Shown here piece by piece: positions 1 through 11,580 of a stretch of DNA of 62,000 nt; position 1 is the stretch's first letter; each line of letters begins with the position of its first letter. The stretch comes from Chrysomallon squamiferum (Eukaryota; Mollusca; Gastropoda; Neomphalida; Peltospiridae). The notes beneath the pieces were generated by a model. That model saw nothing but the letters and a program-made list of their open reading frames with translations. It was not told where the DNA came from and did no database searches. The DNA lies in assembly GCA_012295275.1 (NCBI GenBank), contig CM022665.1, forward strand, positions 42,786,152 to 42,848,151, given 5' to 3'. The translations under genes were made by a program, and so were the position numbers.

Positions 1-317
1 GCAAACACAATTAATTAAGGTCCTGGATCATTATGCTATTGATTATTGCTGTTTTTCCATTTGCACTTATTTATCAAGTTAAGACCAACAACAACAGAGT
101 TCTCAATATTGCAGTAAATTAGTCGTGGTGTATCACAAACACCTTAATTAATAGGTTAAAAATAAATTAATGGGATCTTCATGTTGTAAAAACACAGTGG
201 CAGGCTAACAAATGTAAATTCTTCAATGGTCAGATTTCTTTTCAGGTTGTTATTGAGCTTGTCAATGCTTTCATGTCAGGTGAAAACAATCAGTGAAAAG
301 AAAACACAAAAAAAAGA

Positions 318-420
318 GTTAATGTTTACAAAAACAACAAAACAACTAGTTAATATTTACAAAAACAACTAAATAACTAGTTAATATTTACAAAAACAAC
401 AAAACAACTAGTTAACATTT
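318..420. repeat. 31-bp tandem repeat, about 3.3 copies
   Basis: Three consecutive 31-bp units begin GTTAAT(G/A)TTTACAAAAAC and end AACTA, followed by a partial fourth (GTTAACATTT). Units differ at only a few positions. The sequence is A-rich and has no coding appearance. Confidence 0.85.
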
Positions 421-2096
421 GGAATACTATACATACATACATACAAAAAGAGTTAAATAAAATAAAAATGTAGCTTATAAAGAATTGTTTTAATAAAAAT
501 GCTTAAAATAAACTGCTTCATCATTTTATTTTCAAAAAAGGTGACATTTGAATATGATAGATATTTTTATAAATCTTAGATTGATACAGAGCACCCACAG
601 AATTAATGGTATATGGAATTGCAAGCATGGTGTCAGTGGTATCTTATCTGTAATAGGATCCAAGTCTATAACATGATTCTACTGGATCATAAATGTAAAT
701 ATGATGTCTGTGAGGTCCATAACAGTAGAGTTTAGCATGTATACTGTTCAAAATAAATAAAAACACCTTTACTGAGTAGTGTTTTTGACTTCCTTCACAT
801 TTCTACACAGTCAGTATTGCTTTTAAGGCTACCTGTGTATGAAAAAAAATATATTAAAAGGCTAATTAATTAGTAAATTCTGTTTATTGCATATGCTCTC
901 TATTGAAAAATAAATATTCACAGAATTTGTTTTTGTTATTCTGGTGGAATAATAAACCAACTAAGAGATTAAATATAAATAATGTTTTTTGAATTTTACA
1001 TCTTAGTTTAGATTTGTTTGTTTATTTGTATTATATTATTCCATATCAAATTCAACAAAAATTTCAAATTAAAATCTGTATATTTAATTATAAAAAGTAT
1101 TTCTCATGACAGTTTGAAAAGTATATTATATATAACATCTCTGTGTCTGTTCTTATCTCTAGCAGATAAACCAAAAACAACAAAAAATTTAAATAAGTTA
1201 TTTCTCCTTAATGAAGGGAGTTTAAAGGGATCATTATAAAAACTGACACAATTTTTAGCTTTTATTATGAACTGTAATTGCCAATTTGACCTTTATGTAT
1301 TTCTGTTTTATTGCCAAACTTAATTCAGATGACTTGTATATCAAGTGCAACTGCCTTCAGGGACTGAACATGATTTGCAATAAACAGCAAGGCGTTTACT
1401 TCACAAAAATTAGTTTAAAACACTTCAGTTTTCTTCTGCATGAACTAATGACAAATATTAAATTAAATTAATTTTTTCAGTTTTTTTAAAAGCAGGTGAT
1501 CCGTACATATCTAAGTAAGTAAAACAAAATTGCTTCTGACACCATCAAATAACAGTTCATAATGAGCTGCTGGATATCAAACACAAAATATTCATTAGAA
1601 AACTGCAAAGCTTTATATTTTTATTTTATTAATTATGTGTCTCTTCTCAAAGGGGGGAACTAGCTATGAAATACTAGTCAGAACGGGAAATAGATCAAAA
1701 GGAACAAAAACAGGGATAGATCCAGTTGCCTCTGGCCAGTTTTCTAACCATTAACCTACAATCGACTTCAAAAGAAAAACAAACATACTCATGAGACACA
1801 GACTTCTCAAGCTGGTATCTTATCAAACAGCCAGACGTATCTCAACTTACATTTATTTTACATTCTCATGTCCCGTTTAAATTTATCCTTATGAATAGCA
1901 TGTTATCTCTTACTGGAGCTGCAGTGGACAAATTGGTTCCGAGACTGAAGAAAGACTCTTTATGTGCTTTATCTGCTTTGGTAAATTTTGAAATATTGCA
2001 TAATGCTGTAAGTTATGTGTGTGTGTGTTGTTGCTAATCTGTGAGGGAAGTGCATGTTAGATATTTCAAATTGCTCCTTGTTTGAAATAAAATGTT

Positions 2097-2200
2097 CACA
2101 CACACACACACACACACAAAAACACATAAACCCACTCACACACACACTTTCACATATACAAATGAATTAAACCAAAATGTGTGTGTTTGTGTGTTTATGT
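2097..2200. repeat. (CA)n then (TG)n microsatellites
   Basis: An interrupted CA tract (2097-2155) is followed after a short spacer by a TG-rich tract (2179-2200). They lie in opposite orientation and could pair as an imperfect hairpin. Confidence 0.75.
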
Positions 2201-4216
2201 CAAAATAAATAAATAAATAAATAAACCTTAATGCTCCCAGGAAAAAATGTTTAAAAAAAAAAAAATTTAAAATTTTTTTATTCTGTTACTGAATGTACTG
2301 AAACAGCATGCAGTAATCTTCAACATTTATTCAAGTCTTTAATGTTAAATCTGATGGACAAATAAAAAGATAATTCGTTTTCACTGAAGGATTTTTTCAT
2401 TAGAGTTTTTATATCAACTGTGGAAAATAAAAGCTTTTAATTCAGTTTTTAAGTCAGAAAAAAATGAGATATATCTGGTTAATCCTTAATTTATTTTTAT
2501 ATGGTGAAAAATATATGTCAAACATTTCCAGTTGGTCTAATGAATTATTTATTCTTGAATAGAGTGCTCTGCTGAATGACTGTAAATTTGTTAACCTGCC
2601 TAATTATTTCAACTGGCTAAAAGCAGTTCATGAAGAGGCACAATTCAGACATGTCTCCATGACAACAAACAAATACCATACACTTTTAGAATCTAACATC
2701 CTGGTGCTAAATTTGGTATTTTTTTTTTTGTTGGTTTTTTTTAAAAGCTTAAAACAAAATTAATTCCACTGTGTTTTTAACTGTTTGCAACAGAAAGGAT
2801 TGCCATTCTATCACTACTTTGTTTAAAAAAAAAAAATTCAGAAAATTTTCATTTCTTTATTTAGAACAGCAGCATACCATTAATTGTCTGGTGTGTATTT
2901 TTCTTTTCTTTTCTTTTTTTTTTTCTTTACATATATATATATTATATATATATATATAAAAATGATATTTCATAATTTTAAGTGGGAAGCATGATATTTC
3001 AAAGTATGTTTTGTTTTTGTTTTTGTTTTTTATTATTATTTTTATTAATAACTGTTTTTTTTTTGGTTTTTTAAATTTTAAATGTTTATTTAATTTATTT
3101 ATTTTATCTATTTAGTTACATTTTATTCATTTACCCAGTTATTTTTCTATTTTGCCTTATGTTTTCATTTATCTATCTATCAATTTATTATTATTATTAT
3201 TTACTATTTGTTGTTGTTTTTTCTTCTTTAAAGAAAGTATCATTTTCTTTCATGAAAAAAACTCCAGGAACCACAACAAAAAACTGGAACACAAAAATTA
3301 CTGTTCAGTATAACTATAAATTCCATCATGAATGCAAATTACATTTCTGAACAAAGAACTACTGAATTATTCATAACTCATCTGTTAATGTTTTGTATTT
3401 TTCTTTTCTTTTCTCAATTACATAATGACACAATGCAAATAAATGTACTTAATGACACTTTTTCATAATACCTATTATTAACTGTTACAGTTTTGTATTG
3501 CCAAATGCCAGCAGGAAACACATATATTTTTTTATTTGCTCTCACCTTAGATATGATGGCATTGATTGAATAACACAGTTTATATTGTTTGGCATATTTT
3601 GGTTTGAATGGTCATTAGACATCACTGTAATAACCACAATCAGTTCTGATTATCTGCATAGCTCTTCATGTTTTTCTTTTTTTAACATATACTGGTACCA
3701 TCTGTGTAAAGACATACTAATTCTGACTACCTATAAGGTTTTATTACTTATTTATTTATTTATTTTTTTATTATTATTATTATTTTTATTTTTTTTTTTA
3801 TAATACCCAGTTTCTCTATATACACAACAACTCGAAATGAACAATTTAATATTTAATAACTCACATTACGAACCACTCTTACACAACTCAAATTACAGGT
3901 TTTGCGTTTCGAGCTTGAGTTACCGATTACTGGCAAGAGATATGCTTTTATTTCCTTTTTATTGTGCAGACATGCAGATATAGAAATAGTATATGACAAT
4001 ACATCTATTTTTATAAGCCATGTCATAAAATGACTTTGCTGTTTTATTTTTCCATCTAAAATATTTGTCCTTCTTACATTAAGACGTCTCACCTTTCAGT
4101 TTGATAAAATCAGTTTATTTTATAGCAATAGAATTTAAAAAAAAAAAAAATTAATTTATTGTTGTTGTTATTTTCAGGTGCTCTGATAAAATCGTTTGAG
4201 ATATGGGTCAGAGTTT

Positions 4217-4250
<34 letters not shown>

Positions 4251-4369
4251 AGATAAAAAACAAAACAAAAAGAGACATGGCCTTGGTTGTCTGAGATATG
4301 AGAAATGAGGTAAGATAACAGAATAGCTCAGTACATGCTAACATTTTACCAGAAGATAAAACATATACA

Positions 4370-4512
4370 TACAGACACACACACACACAGACACAAAGTA
4401 ATTAAACAAATGTGTGTGTGTGTGCATGTTTATGTGTATAAATATGTATATGTATATATCTACATACACATATATGTGAGTATATATGTATGTATGTATG
4501 TATGTACATTAA
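4370..4512. repeat. Compound CA/TG/TATG microsatellite
   Basis: A (CA)n tract at 4374-4398 is followed by (TG)n at 4411-4424 and then by TATG/TATA repeats to 4506. The open frames here, reading Thr-His and Val-Cys-Tyr runs, are products of the repeat. Confidence 0.8.
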
Positions 4513-5290
4513 AATAAATAACTAATGAACAAATTAAATCCTTGGATCAGTTGCTAAACACCATTTAGTCATCTTTATTTTAATCTTTATTTAAAGTTGA
4601 AGGATAAATCTGAACTTTAAAAAAATAGCATGTACACAATATACGTCTTCAACAACCTGAAATCAAATTAAAACTAAATACCTAGGTTCATTTAATCTCA
4701 GTCAGTTTAACTGAAGTGATTTCATTTATTTGTTATTGAGATTGCTTTTTGGAAGACTCCAAAGTCACACACACACAGACTGCTTGATGCTTGTCTGATA
4801 TTCAACACACCAAATGTTGCAGAGATTCGACTAAATTACTGTTTATAATATATTCTTCTCAAAAACTTTACACTGGTTTCAAGTAAAACGACAATGGAAA
4901 TTTATAACAGAGCTTTATAATCATTTATTCCAGTCAAGGATTATGTTTTAATGCACTTGAAAACACCCAATGTAACTCTTATATGACTCATAATTTCCAC
5001 CAGCACCTTTTTTCTTTTTTTTTTCATTGTACATTTTTCATTGCATGTTTTGTCCCAGTCAAGGTAATTTTTACAATCAGTACTCCAAGATAACCAGTCA
5101 GCTGCCATATTTCTTATGGCTGTTCTCATTCAGTGATGGATGCATGGTTTGTTGTTATTGATTTCTGGATAGACATCATTCATGAAGTACGGAATATAAC
5201 AGTTAAATATCAACAGCTGGTAATATGGAACATTGTCCTCCAAGGTCACAGTGTCCAACTTCACAACTGAGTGTTTGACAGCATAAAGCA

Positions 5291-6087
5291 CAACATTTTT
5301 CAACATGGAAGATTATGATGGCATATACAACAACATTTTTCAACATGGAAGATTATGATGGCATATACAACAACATTTTTCAACATGGAAGATTATGATG
5401 GCATATACAACAACATTTTTCAACATGGAAGATTATGATGGCATATACAACAACATTTTTCAACATGGAAGATTATTGTGGCATATACAACAACATTTTT
5501 CAACATGGAAGATTATGGTGGCATATACAACAACATTTTTCAACATGGAAGATTATGATGGCATATACAACAATATTTTTCAACATGGAAGATTATGATG
5601 GCATATACAACAATATTTTTCAACATGGAAGATTATGATGGCATATACAACAACATTTTTCAACATGGAAGACTATGATGGCATATACAACAATATTTTT
5701 CAACATGGAAGATTATGATGGCATATACAACAATATTTTTTAACATGGAAGACTATGATGGCATATACAACAACATTTTTCAACATGGAAGATTATGATG
5801 GCATATACAACAACATTTTTCAACATGGAAGATTATGATGGCATATACAACAATATTTTTCAACATGGAAGATTATTATGGCATACACAACAATATTTTT
5901 TACCATGGGATATTATTACAGGATACACTGCAGTATTTTTCAGCATGTAATAATATGACAGTATATATCACAATATTTTTAACATGGAATAATATGACAG
6001 TATATATCACAACATTTTTAACATGGAATAACATGACAGCATATACCACTACATTTTTCAACATGGATAATTCTGACAGCATGTAAC
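5291..6087. repeat. 40-bp minisatellite, about 20 copies
   Basis: Fifteen near-identical 40-bp units run from 5291 to 5890, each beginning CAA(C/T)ATTTTTCAACATGGAA. About five diverged units follow, to about 6087. Most variation is a C/T change at the fourth base and G/A or T changes in the GATTATGATG part, and diverged units sit at the right edge only. Forty is not a multiple of three, so the plus-strand frame rotates and closes every three units (120 bp, 40 codons). All three plus frames are open, which gives spurious Tyr/Phe/Asn-rich ORFs. No splice signals or start context suggest expression. Confidence 0.95.
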
Positions 6088-6995
6088 ACAACCTTTGACA
6101 CAGGACTGGAAACTTTATCTCAAGTGTATTTAATACTTATCATGCCTCCAACCAACGTCCCAAGCTTATAGTATTACACTAAATACACAAGCACTGTTCT
6201 GTTCACAGTCAAATATAAGCAGAAGAGTACAACAAATAAAAAAAAATTCAAAAGGAAGAGGAAACTGAACAATGGACTCTACTGTTTACTCCTCCAACAA
6301 ACGTTTTTATCTCATCTTCATATTAAATGTTTTATTACAAATAAATATTAATAGACCTGACTCAGCGATCAGCACAGCACATACCGTAACATTTAAAACA
6401 GGAAATGGAAAGAAAAATATTCATATCAGATTATGTCATGCCTTGATCAAATACTTGGCAAGCTAGCTCAGCTCCACTTTAAAGTATGTGACACACATGT
6501 CTGTACAGGTTAAATAAACTCCTATGATTGATTTAACAGTCAGATACCAGGTAATTCACGTGACACTGATTTACAGATATGTTGTAACAAAACTTTACCT
6601 GATAATTCAGTTATATTTATTTCCAACTGAGAGGTTTTTTTTTATATATATATTGTTTAAATGATATAAACCATATAAATAGTTGTGGATAAAGTGCAGA
6701 TCAAACAAAACATATAAAATAATACTAAGAAGAAGAAGAAGAAAAACAAGAAGATGAAGAAGAAAAGGAAAGAAAAACCAATTTTTAATTTTTTTTTTTT
6801 TTTTGTTATTTATTTATTATTTTTCATACCTCAAAATATTTTTATATTAATACCAATATATTTTTTTTTTTTTTTTTTCCTTTTTGGTCAAGCATTGTTT
6901 ACAATTATAATGATGATTTCCAAAGTGGAAATCCAGAGTCACCACTGCACATGGAATTATTTTTATTAGCCAGGAACGTTTTATATGCATTTTAC
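6088..6995. other. Non-coding, purine- and T-rich tracts
   Basis: The stretch holds a GAA/AAG-rich purine run at 6725-6780 and poly-T runs at 6789-6804 and 6861-6878. A sequence near 6374-6410 (AGCACATACCGTAACATTTA and following bases) is similar to 7330-7366, so the two look like diverged copies of one dispersed repeat. No gene is supported. Confidence 0.6.
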
Positions 6996-7088
6996 CATAT
7001 TCATTAAAGCAAATGATAAGCTTTTGACAAAACCAGCTGACTGGCTGAACAGGAAACATCTCTACAGGAGCTCGGAGAAAAACTGATC
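6996..7088 (-). CDS. Possible extra exon of the bHLH-PAS gene (uncertain)
   Basis: On the minus strand a 93-nt open segment is flanked by an acceptor-like TACTGCAG and a donor-like GTAAAA. It accepts phase 1 and leaves phase 1, so it could follow the bHLH exon, which ends in phase 1, without breaking the frame. The predicted 30-odd residues (beginning GSVFLRAPVEMFPV) do not look like the start of a PAS-A domain, and the acceptor has a weak pyrimidine tract. It could be a cassette or alternative terminal exon, since the frame stays open past the donor until near 6850. It could equally be chance, as short phase-compatible exons are easy to find. RNA evidence is absent. Confidence 0.15.
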
Positions 7089-7639
7089 CTGCAGTATACA
7101 GCATTTAAGACAAGAAAAAAAAATTAATTAATAAATATAAAAAATTTAAAAAATAAAAAATAATATTAAAAAAATAAATAAATAAATAAATACATTTTTT
7201 TTAAAAAAATTTTCATTCAGTTGGATATTTTAATTTCAGTATGTCACACATTTTGTGTGATACAGTTTATACCAAACAGCTCTGCAAGACGATATTACAC
7301 ATTTATTTTATTTCACAGACACACACACAGCAGCACATACTGTAAGATCTAAAACAGGAAGAGGAAATAAGGTGAAGTCAAGACCTGTGCTTACAGCAAT
7401 TGCCCCAAACTTGATTCTTGTCAGTTACAGTACAGGACCTATTTTATTACACAAAAAACCCCACTGAAGTTAAGCAGAGATGATCAGTCATTTGTGTGGG
7501 TTCACTGTGCTATGACATTCAAGGCTACGCTGTTCAGAAACTGAGAATACACAGCTCTTCTGACTGATAAGGTCAAAGATCTGTAGGTCAATGGGTCTCA
7601 CAGTCTACTTGATCTTCCTTGCATGCAGAAGTTTTAACA
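7089..7639. other. Non-coding spacer
   Basis: An A-rich block at 7111-7210 is followed by more balanced unique sequence with a short (CA)n at 7320-7328. I see no exon, RNA gene or clear element. Confidence 0.6.
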
Positions 7640-8115
7640 AGTGATTAAACACTAACATGATTTAACAGGTCTCATTAGATATTTTATAATCTTTGATATG
7701 CATGCAGAATTCACATGTTTTAACAAATCTCTTAATATACTTTATAATCCTTGACATGTATTCAGAACTGTTAACTAGAGGTTAAATAGTAACATGATTT
7801 AACAGGTCTCATAATATACTTTATCATCCTTGACATGAATACAGAATTCTTAAATAATGGTTAAAATTTAACATGATTTAACAGATTTCATAATATATTT
7901 TATAATTCTTGCCATACATACAGGATTCTTAAGTAGTGGTTTAATAGTAACATGTTTTAACAGATTTCATAATATACTTTATAATCGTGGACATGCACAG
8001 AACTCTTAACTAGAGGTTAAACATGATTTAACAGGTTCTGCAATATACTTTATCATCTGTTGCATGCATGCAAAACTGTTAACTAGTGGTTATGTATTAA
8101 CATCTTTTAACAGAA
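7640..8115. repeat. Degenerate ~78-bp tandem repeat, about 7 copies
   Basis: The core ACATG(A/T)TTTAACA recurs near 7656, 7716, 7793, 7871, 7950 and 8024, with a weaker copy at 8100. Each core is followed by a TCATAATATACTTTATAAT-like segment, a GACATGCAT-like segment and TTAACTAGTGGTTA. Spacing is about 75-80 bp, with one shortened unit of about 60. Copies differ by many substitutions and small indels, so the array is old. Confidence 0.85.
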
Positions 8116-8575
8116 CACAGGTAAAGATTATAATTAGTATAATATCACAGTACACAATTATCAGTGGAGATGCTATTTAACAGGTGTAAAATGCACTCAG
8201 TTCTTTGTTCAGCTGGTAACTGAAGAAGGGATACATGAACCAAGAACCATGATACCTTTGACAATGACCTTCACAATGTAGTCTGCATAAGTGAGATAAA
8301 TGATAGTGAAATAATTTCCTAGAATATCACCAATGATGATGAAGTTACAAGCAGAATGATCTGTGATGTAAATTATAATTTATATATATGAATTTCCTGG
8401 AATGAAACAAGTGATTAAATGATAATTTCACATGTTCCTTATTAAAATTCAATATTAACATGAATGTCGATGGAGTTTTGGCAGGTTCCTTTTTAACAAA
8501 TTCTCACTGAAGCTGCATTATTCCTTTACATAAAGGTTAAAAAAAAAAAAAAAAAAGTAAATAAAATAGTCTTAC
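8116..8575. other. Intronic spacer next to the bHLH exon
   Basis: Unique AT-rich sequence with a poly-A run at 8539-8556 just past the donor of the bHLH exon on the minus strand. No further exon was recognised. Confidence 0.6.
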
Positions 8576-8748
8576 CTTTTGCAATGGCCTGTTTAATTCT
8601 GATATAGGCAATCGCCAGCCTGATAATGGAACCTTTATCCAACTTATCAACAACATCCCTCGCAAGGGGCAGGACATTGGACAGCCTGTCCATCTCAATG
8701 GCTTCATTATCTCTCCTCTTCTGTGCAGCCTCTTTCGCCTTCATTCCC
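8576..8748 (-). CDS. bHLH exon of a class I bHLH-PAS transcription factor
   Basis: This 173-nt minus-strand exon has a good acceptor (CTTGCTTGCAG) and donor (GTAAGAC). Its first base completes an Arg codon begun in the exon at 29132-29194, then 57 codons follow and one base is left over (phase 1). The translation has the basic region KEAAQKRRDNE, helix 1 around DRLSNVLPLA, a loop, and helix 2 in LDKGSIIRLAIAYIRIK. The pattern AAxxxRRxxxE plus LPL and LDK(A/G)SIIRL is typical of the alpha class (HIF-alpha, SIM, Trachealess/NPAS), which bind DNA as dimers with ARNT and act in the nucleus. From memory, those families also have an intron right after this helix with a Gly at the junction, which fits. 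The usual basic-region Arg and the F-Y-E-L-A of helix 1 are replaced (AIEMDRLS), so I cannot assign HIF, SIM, NPAS or AHR. The PAS domains are not visible in the window. Confidence 0.85.
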
Positions 8749-8785
8749 CTGCAAGCAAGAAAATAGCCATGCAATAACAATAATA

Positions 8786-8786
<1 letters not shown>

Positions 8787-8871
<85 letters not shown>
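8787..8871. repeat. (TAA)n microsatellite
   Basis: A nearly uninterrupted trinucleotide array of about 28 units lies only about 40 bp upstream, in the sense of the minus-strand gene, of the bHLH exon acceptor. Length variation here could affect splicing, which is an inference only. The Asn-only frame across it is not a protein. Confidence 0.95.
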
Positions 8872-8874
<3 letters not shown>

Positions 8875-9429
8875 TAACAATAATTATGATGCTGATGATG
8901 TTAATAATAAATGAAAGATGTAAATGCTGATGTGTAAATGCCTATTCTGTAAATATTTAACCCTTTTGATGCCAAATTTGGGCACAGCACATACTTCCCA
9001 GTGCCAGGTATTTGGGGGAAAATTACCTGTATACACAACTGAAATATTAGGGTTTAAGTTAGTGCATTATGTCAATATATCATGCCAGTGGCATCAGTGA
9101 TTTAATATTCATCATGTCGACATATCATCTCAGTGGTACCAAAGATTTAATATTCATCATGCAGCACAATCTTGTACTTCCAGATTAATAAAATAAATGA
9201 TTTACAATGTCTCAACATGTTTTCATATTAAGTTAACTGATCTAAACACATATATTGTTTCACTAATGACAATAATTAAGAAAAATGAAACGTGCTGACA
9301 GTTGTTCTTAATTAACAATATGGAAAACTGTCAACTGGAGGTGTAAAAGTTAACTGACCATGTGACCTTTGGATTCTAGCCATAATTTTGTAAACTCCAT
9401 TAATTATATATATCATTTATCTTCAGTAT

Positions 9430-9560
9430 AACCACAGACACAGACACACATACACATACACACAAACACACACACACCTCTCTCTCTTTCTCTCTGTCTC
9501 TCTCTCTTTATATATATATATATATATATAGATATAGATATAGGTAGATAGATAAATACA
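9430..9560. repeat. Compound CA / CT / TA / GATA microsatellite
   Basis: Adjacent tracts of CACACA, CTCTCT, TATATA and GATA-like repeats occur in that order from 9430 to about 9556. There is no other structure. Confidence 0.85.
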
Positions 9561-10399
9561 CAGATACACATACATTATATAACAATATCACATGGTGCTG
9601 TAAGAAAAATAAATTATATATTTAATTACTACTATACAAAGTTTTTTTATACACTTTAACTAAAAAAAATATATTAAAAAAAATACTTCACTTAACAGCC
9701 TTTTATTCAGTCTTAAGTTTAGCTTAATGAACATACCTTGAACCTCAGTGCTCAGATCAAGCAAACACACCTACAGTAACTTCAGCCAAAGGTGTTAAAA
9801 AATGCCCACCCTCCAGAAAATTTGACTAAGTGAACTTAACTACATGATAAAGATAAATGGATAAATGGATGTGAAGATACGTATGTGTGTATATTAATTA
9901 TATACTGTTATTTCTTTCAAAGGTGTGAATTTAATACACTGTGATCTTAAATCCTCTGTGAGTATGTAACTAAGAATAAAAGCATCCATTTATGATTGTT
10001 TGTTTTGTTTGTTTTTTTTGTTGTTTTTTTTGTTATTGCTGTTGTTGTTGTTTTAATCTGGGTCTGTATCAGAGTTGCACACAAGATAGGAAAACAAAAT
10101 AAACTCAATCATTATCAACGTGCATGTCATCAATACATTACTGTGCGAGAGCTTACATAAATCTCAGTTTCAAAGAGCTAATTGTCCTCTCATCTACAAA
10201 AATACATGTCAGCCCTCAGACAGGCTCCTGATAATATGATTCATGTTGTCTTGGTGCTATTTTCAGAACAACTATTAAAATAACATCACTGGGTCATGAG
10301 TTTGTATAGATGTTTAACACCACGGTGATGAGAGAAAGTGTTGTCAATGAAAAAGAAACCTTCGTTTTAATATATGTTCTTTTCTGTTTCCTTTCTTTT

Positions 10400-10405
10400 T
10401 TTTTT

Positions 10406-10448
<43 letters not shown>

Positions 10449-10575
10449 TTTGTTATTACAGTTTTATATTTATTTATTTAGTTGTTCTGTTTGGTTTCTT
10501 TGATTTCATTTATTTATTTTTTTGTTTTGTTTTGTTTATTTTATTTTTTTTTTTGGTTTCTTTGTTGTCATTTCA

Positions 10576-10606
<31 letters not shown>

Positions 10607-10685
10607 GAATGTCTATACAAATGATTATTTTATTTTAATATTTATTATTATTTTTTATTGCTATTCTATTTCTTTTTTTTTTTTT
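10400..10685. repeat. (TTTA)n and poly-T tract
   Basis: A (TTTA)n array runs from about 10407 to 10452. T-rich degenerate sequence follows, with a long poly-T run at 10577-10603 and another at 10673-10686. The 104-residue Phe/Leu/Ile-rich frame over it is a product of T-richness. Confidence 0.9.
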
Positions 10686-10790
10686 TAAAAAGCCATAACT
10701 GATAATAAACCATGAATATCTTTGTTTAATGAAAAATTAAATATAAAATAAATTAATTGAAGTTTTAAATTGCAAGTGCTGATGACAATA

Positions 10791-10815
10791 TTCATCATCA
10801 TCATCATCATCATCA
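10791..10815. repeat. (ATC)n microsatellite
   Basis: Eight uninterrupted CAT/ATC units. Confidence 0.85.
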
Positions 10816-11110
10816 AGCTTTGACTTTCACACATTTATTTTCACAATCCACAAAGATTGTCTCATAAATCATTATTCTAGATTTTATAAATTTAACCCAT
10901 TTATTAATCAGACACATTTCTCACATAATACACATTTTTAACACTGGATAAACTACCAATTTATGACTGAATATGCACAAACATAAAACTCAACACAAAG
11001 GTGTTATGGATGACTAACTGCAACATATATGCAATACTGCAGAACAAGTTGTTAATCAAGCCAATACTTAACATACTGTACATTGTTATGCTGATTCAAG
11101 AGACCGTATT

Positions 11111-11440
11111 GGGAAAAAAAAAAAAAAAAAAAAAAAAAAATTATTTTATAAGATAATCTATATATTTACTGATAGTGATACCAGGTTTCGGCTTTAAATA
11201 AATATTTAACTGTTTGTTAAGTCCTTTTTGAGAGATTTTTAAAAAGGAGACTATCCAAGGTCATCTCTGTGTTTAGTCTTCTACCTGTGAAATGTATGCT
11301 GGATTTCTTTACTAAAAGGCTGTTGATCTTGGGGTGACTGTTATGAAAACCATTACCTCACGTAAAGTCAAAGTGTCCAATCATGCTGCATTCAAAGAAA
11401 CATTATACAGAATTAAATAGTTTATTACCCTACACCTTTT

Positions 11441-11474
<34 letters not shown>

Positions 11475-11580
11475 GGTATACAGTTGTTGTTTTTTTTTCT
11501 TTCCTTGGTATTTATGGTATTCACCTTAGAATTGTTATTAGTTATTTATGTGGTTTTTTTTTTTTTTTTTTTTATTTTTT
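11111..11580. repeat. Homopolymer runs (A)n and (T)n
   Basis: A pure A run of about 25-30 bases ends at 11140. Long T runs lie at 11443-11470 and 11554-11571. An A run followed by T runs within a few hundred bases could mark opposed poly-A tails of old retroposed copies, but no element body can be recognised between them. Confidence 0.7.

Larger units (their letters stand above)
1..5290. other. AT-rich non-coding stretch, left edge
   Basis: No exon can be supported here on either strand. The stretch is dominated by poly-A/poly-T runs, (TTTA)n and (TTA)n tracts, for example 2930-2960, 3177-3203 and 3749-3800, and long homopolymers at 4137-4151 and 4217-4247. It lies downstream of the bHLH exon on the minus strand, so it is either the next intron of that gene or its 3' flank; the missing PAS exons would be expected here or further left. 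I looked on the minus strand for PAS-like sequence and saw none. All open frames are short and of low complexity. Confidence 0.7.

Noticed and set aside
1894-2030. Possible plus-strand exon (ATGAATAGCATG... to a GTAAAT donor at about 1980)
   Set aside because: The translation is unrecognised, no matching partner exon is visible, and the acceptor is unclear. Probably chance.
3853-5129. Minus-strand ORFs 3853-4092 and 4941-5129 as missing PAS exons
   Set aside because: Translations show no PAS-A or PAS-B features and no acceptor in phase 1 with the bHLH exon.
8723-8914. Poly-Asn ORF on the plus strand
   Set aside because: Translation of the (TAA)n microsatellite read as AAT, on the strand opposite the bHLH exon.
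10310-10688. Phe/Leu/Ile-rich ORFs resembling membrane segments
   Set aside because: Products of (TTTA)n and poly-T. The same holds for frames at 6754, 21377, 30775 and 60579 onward.
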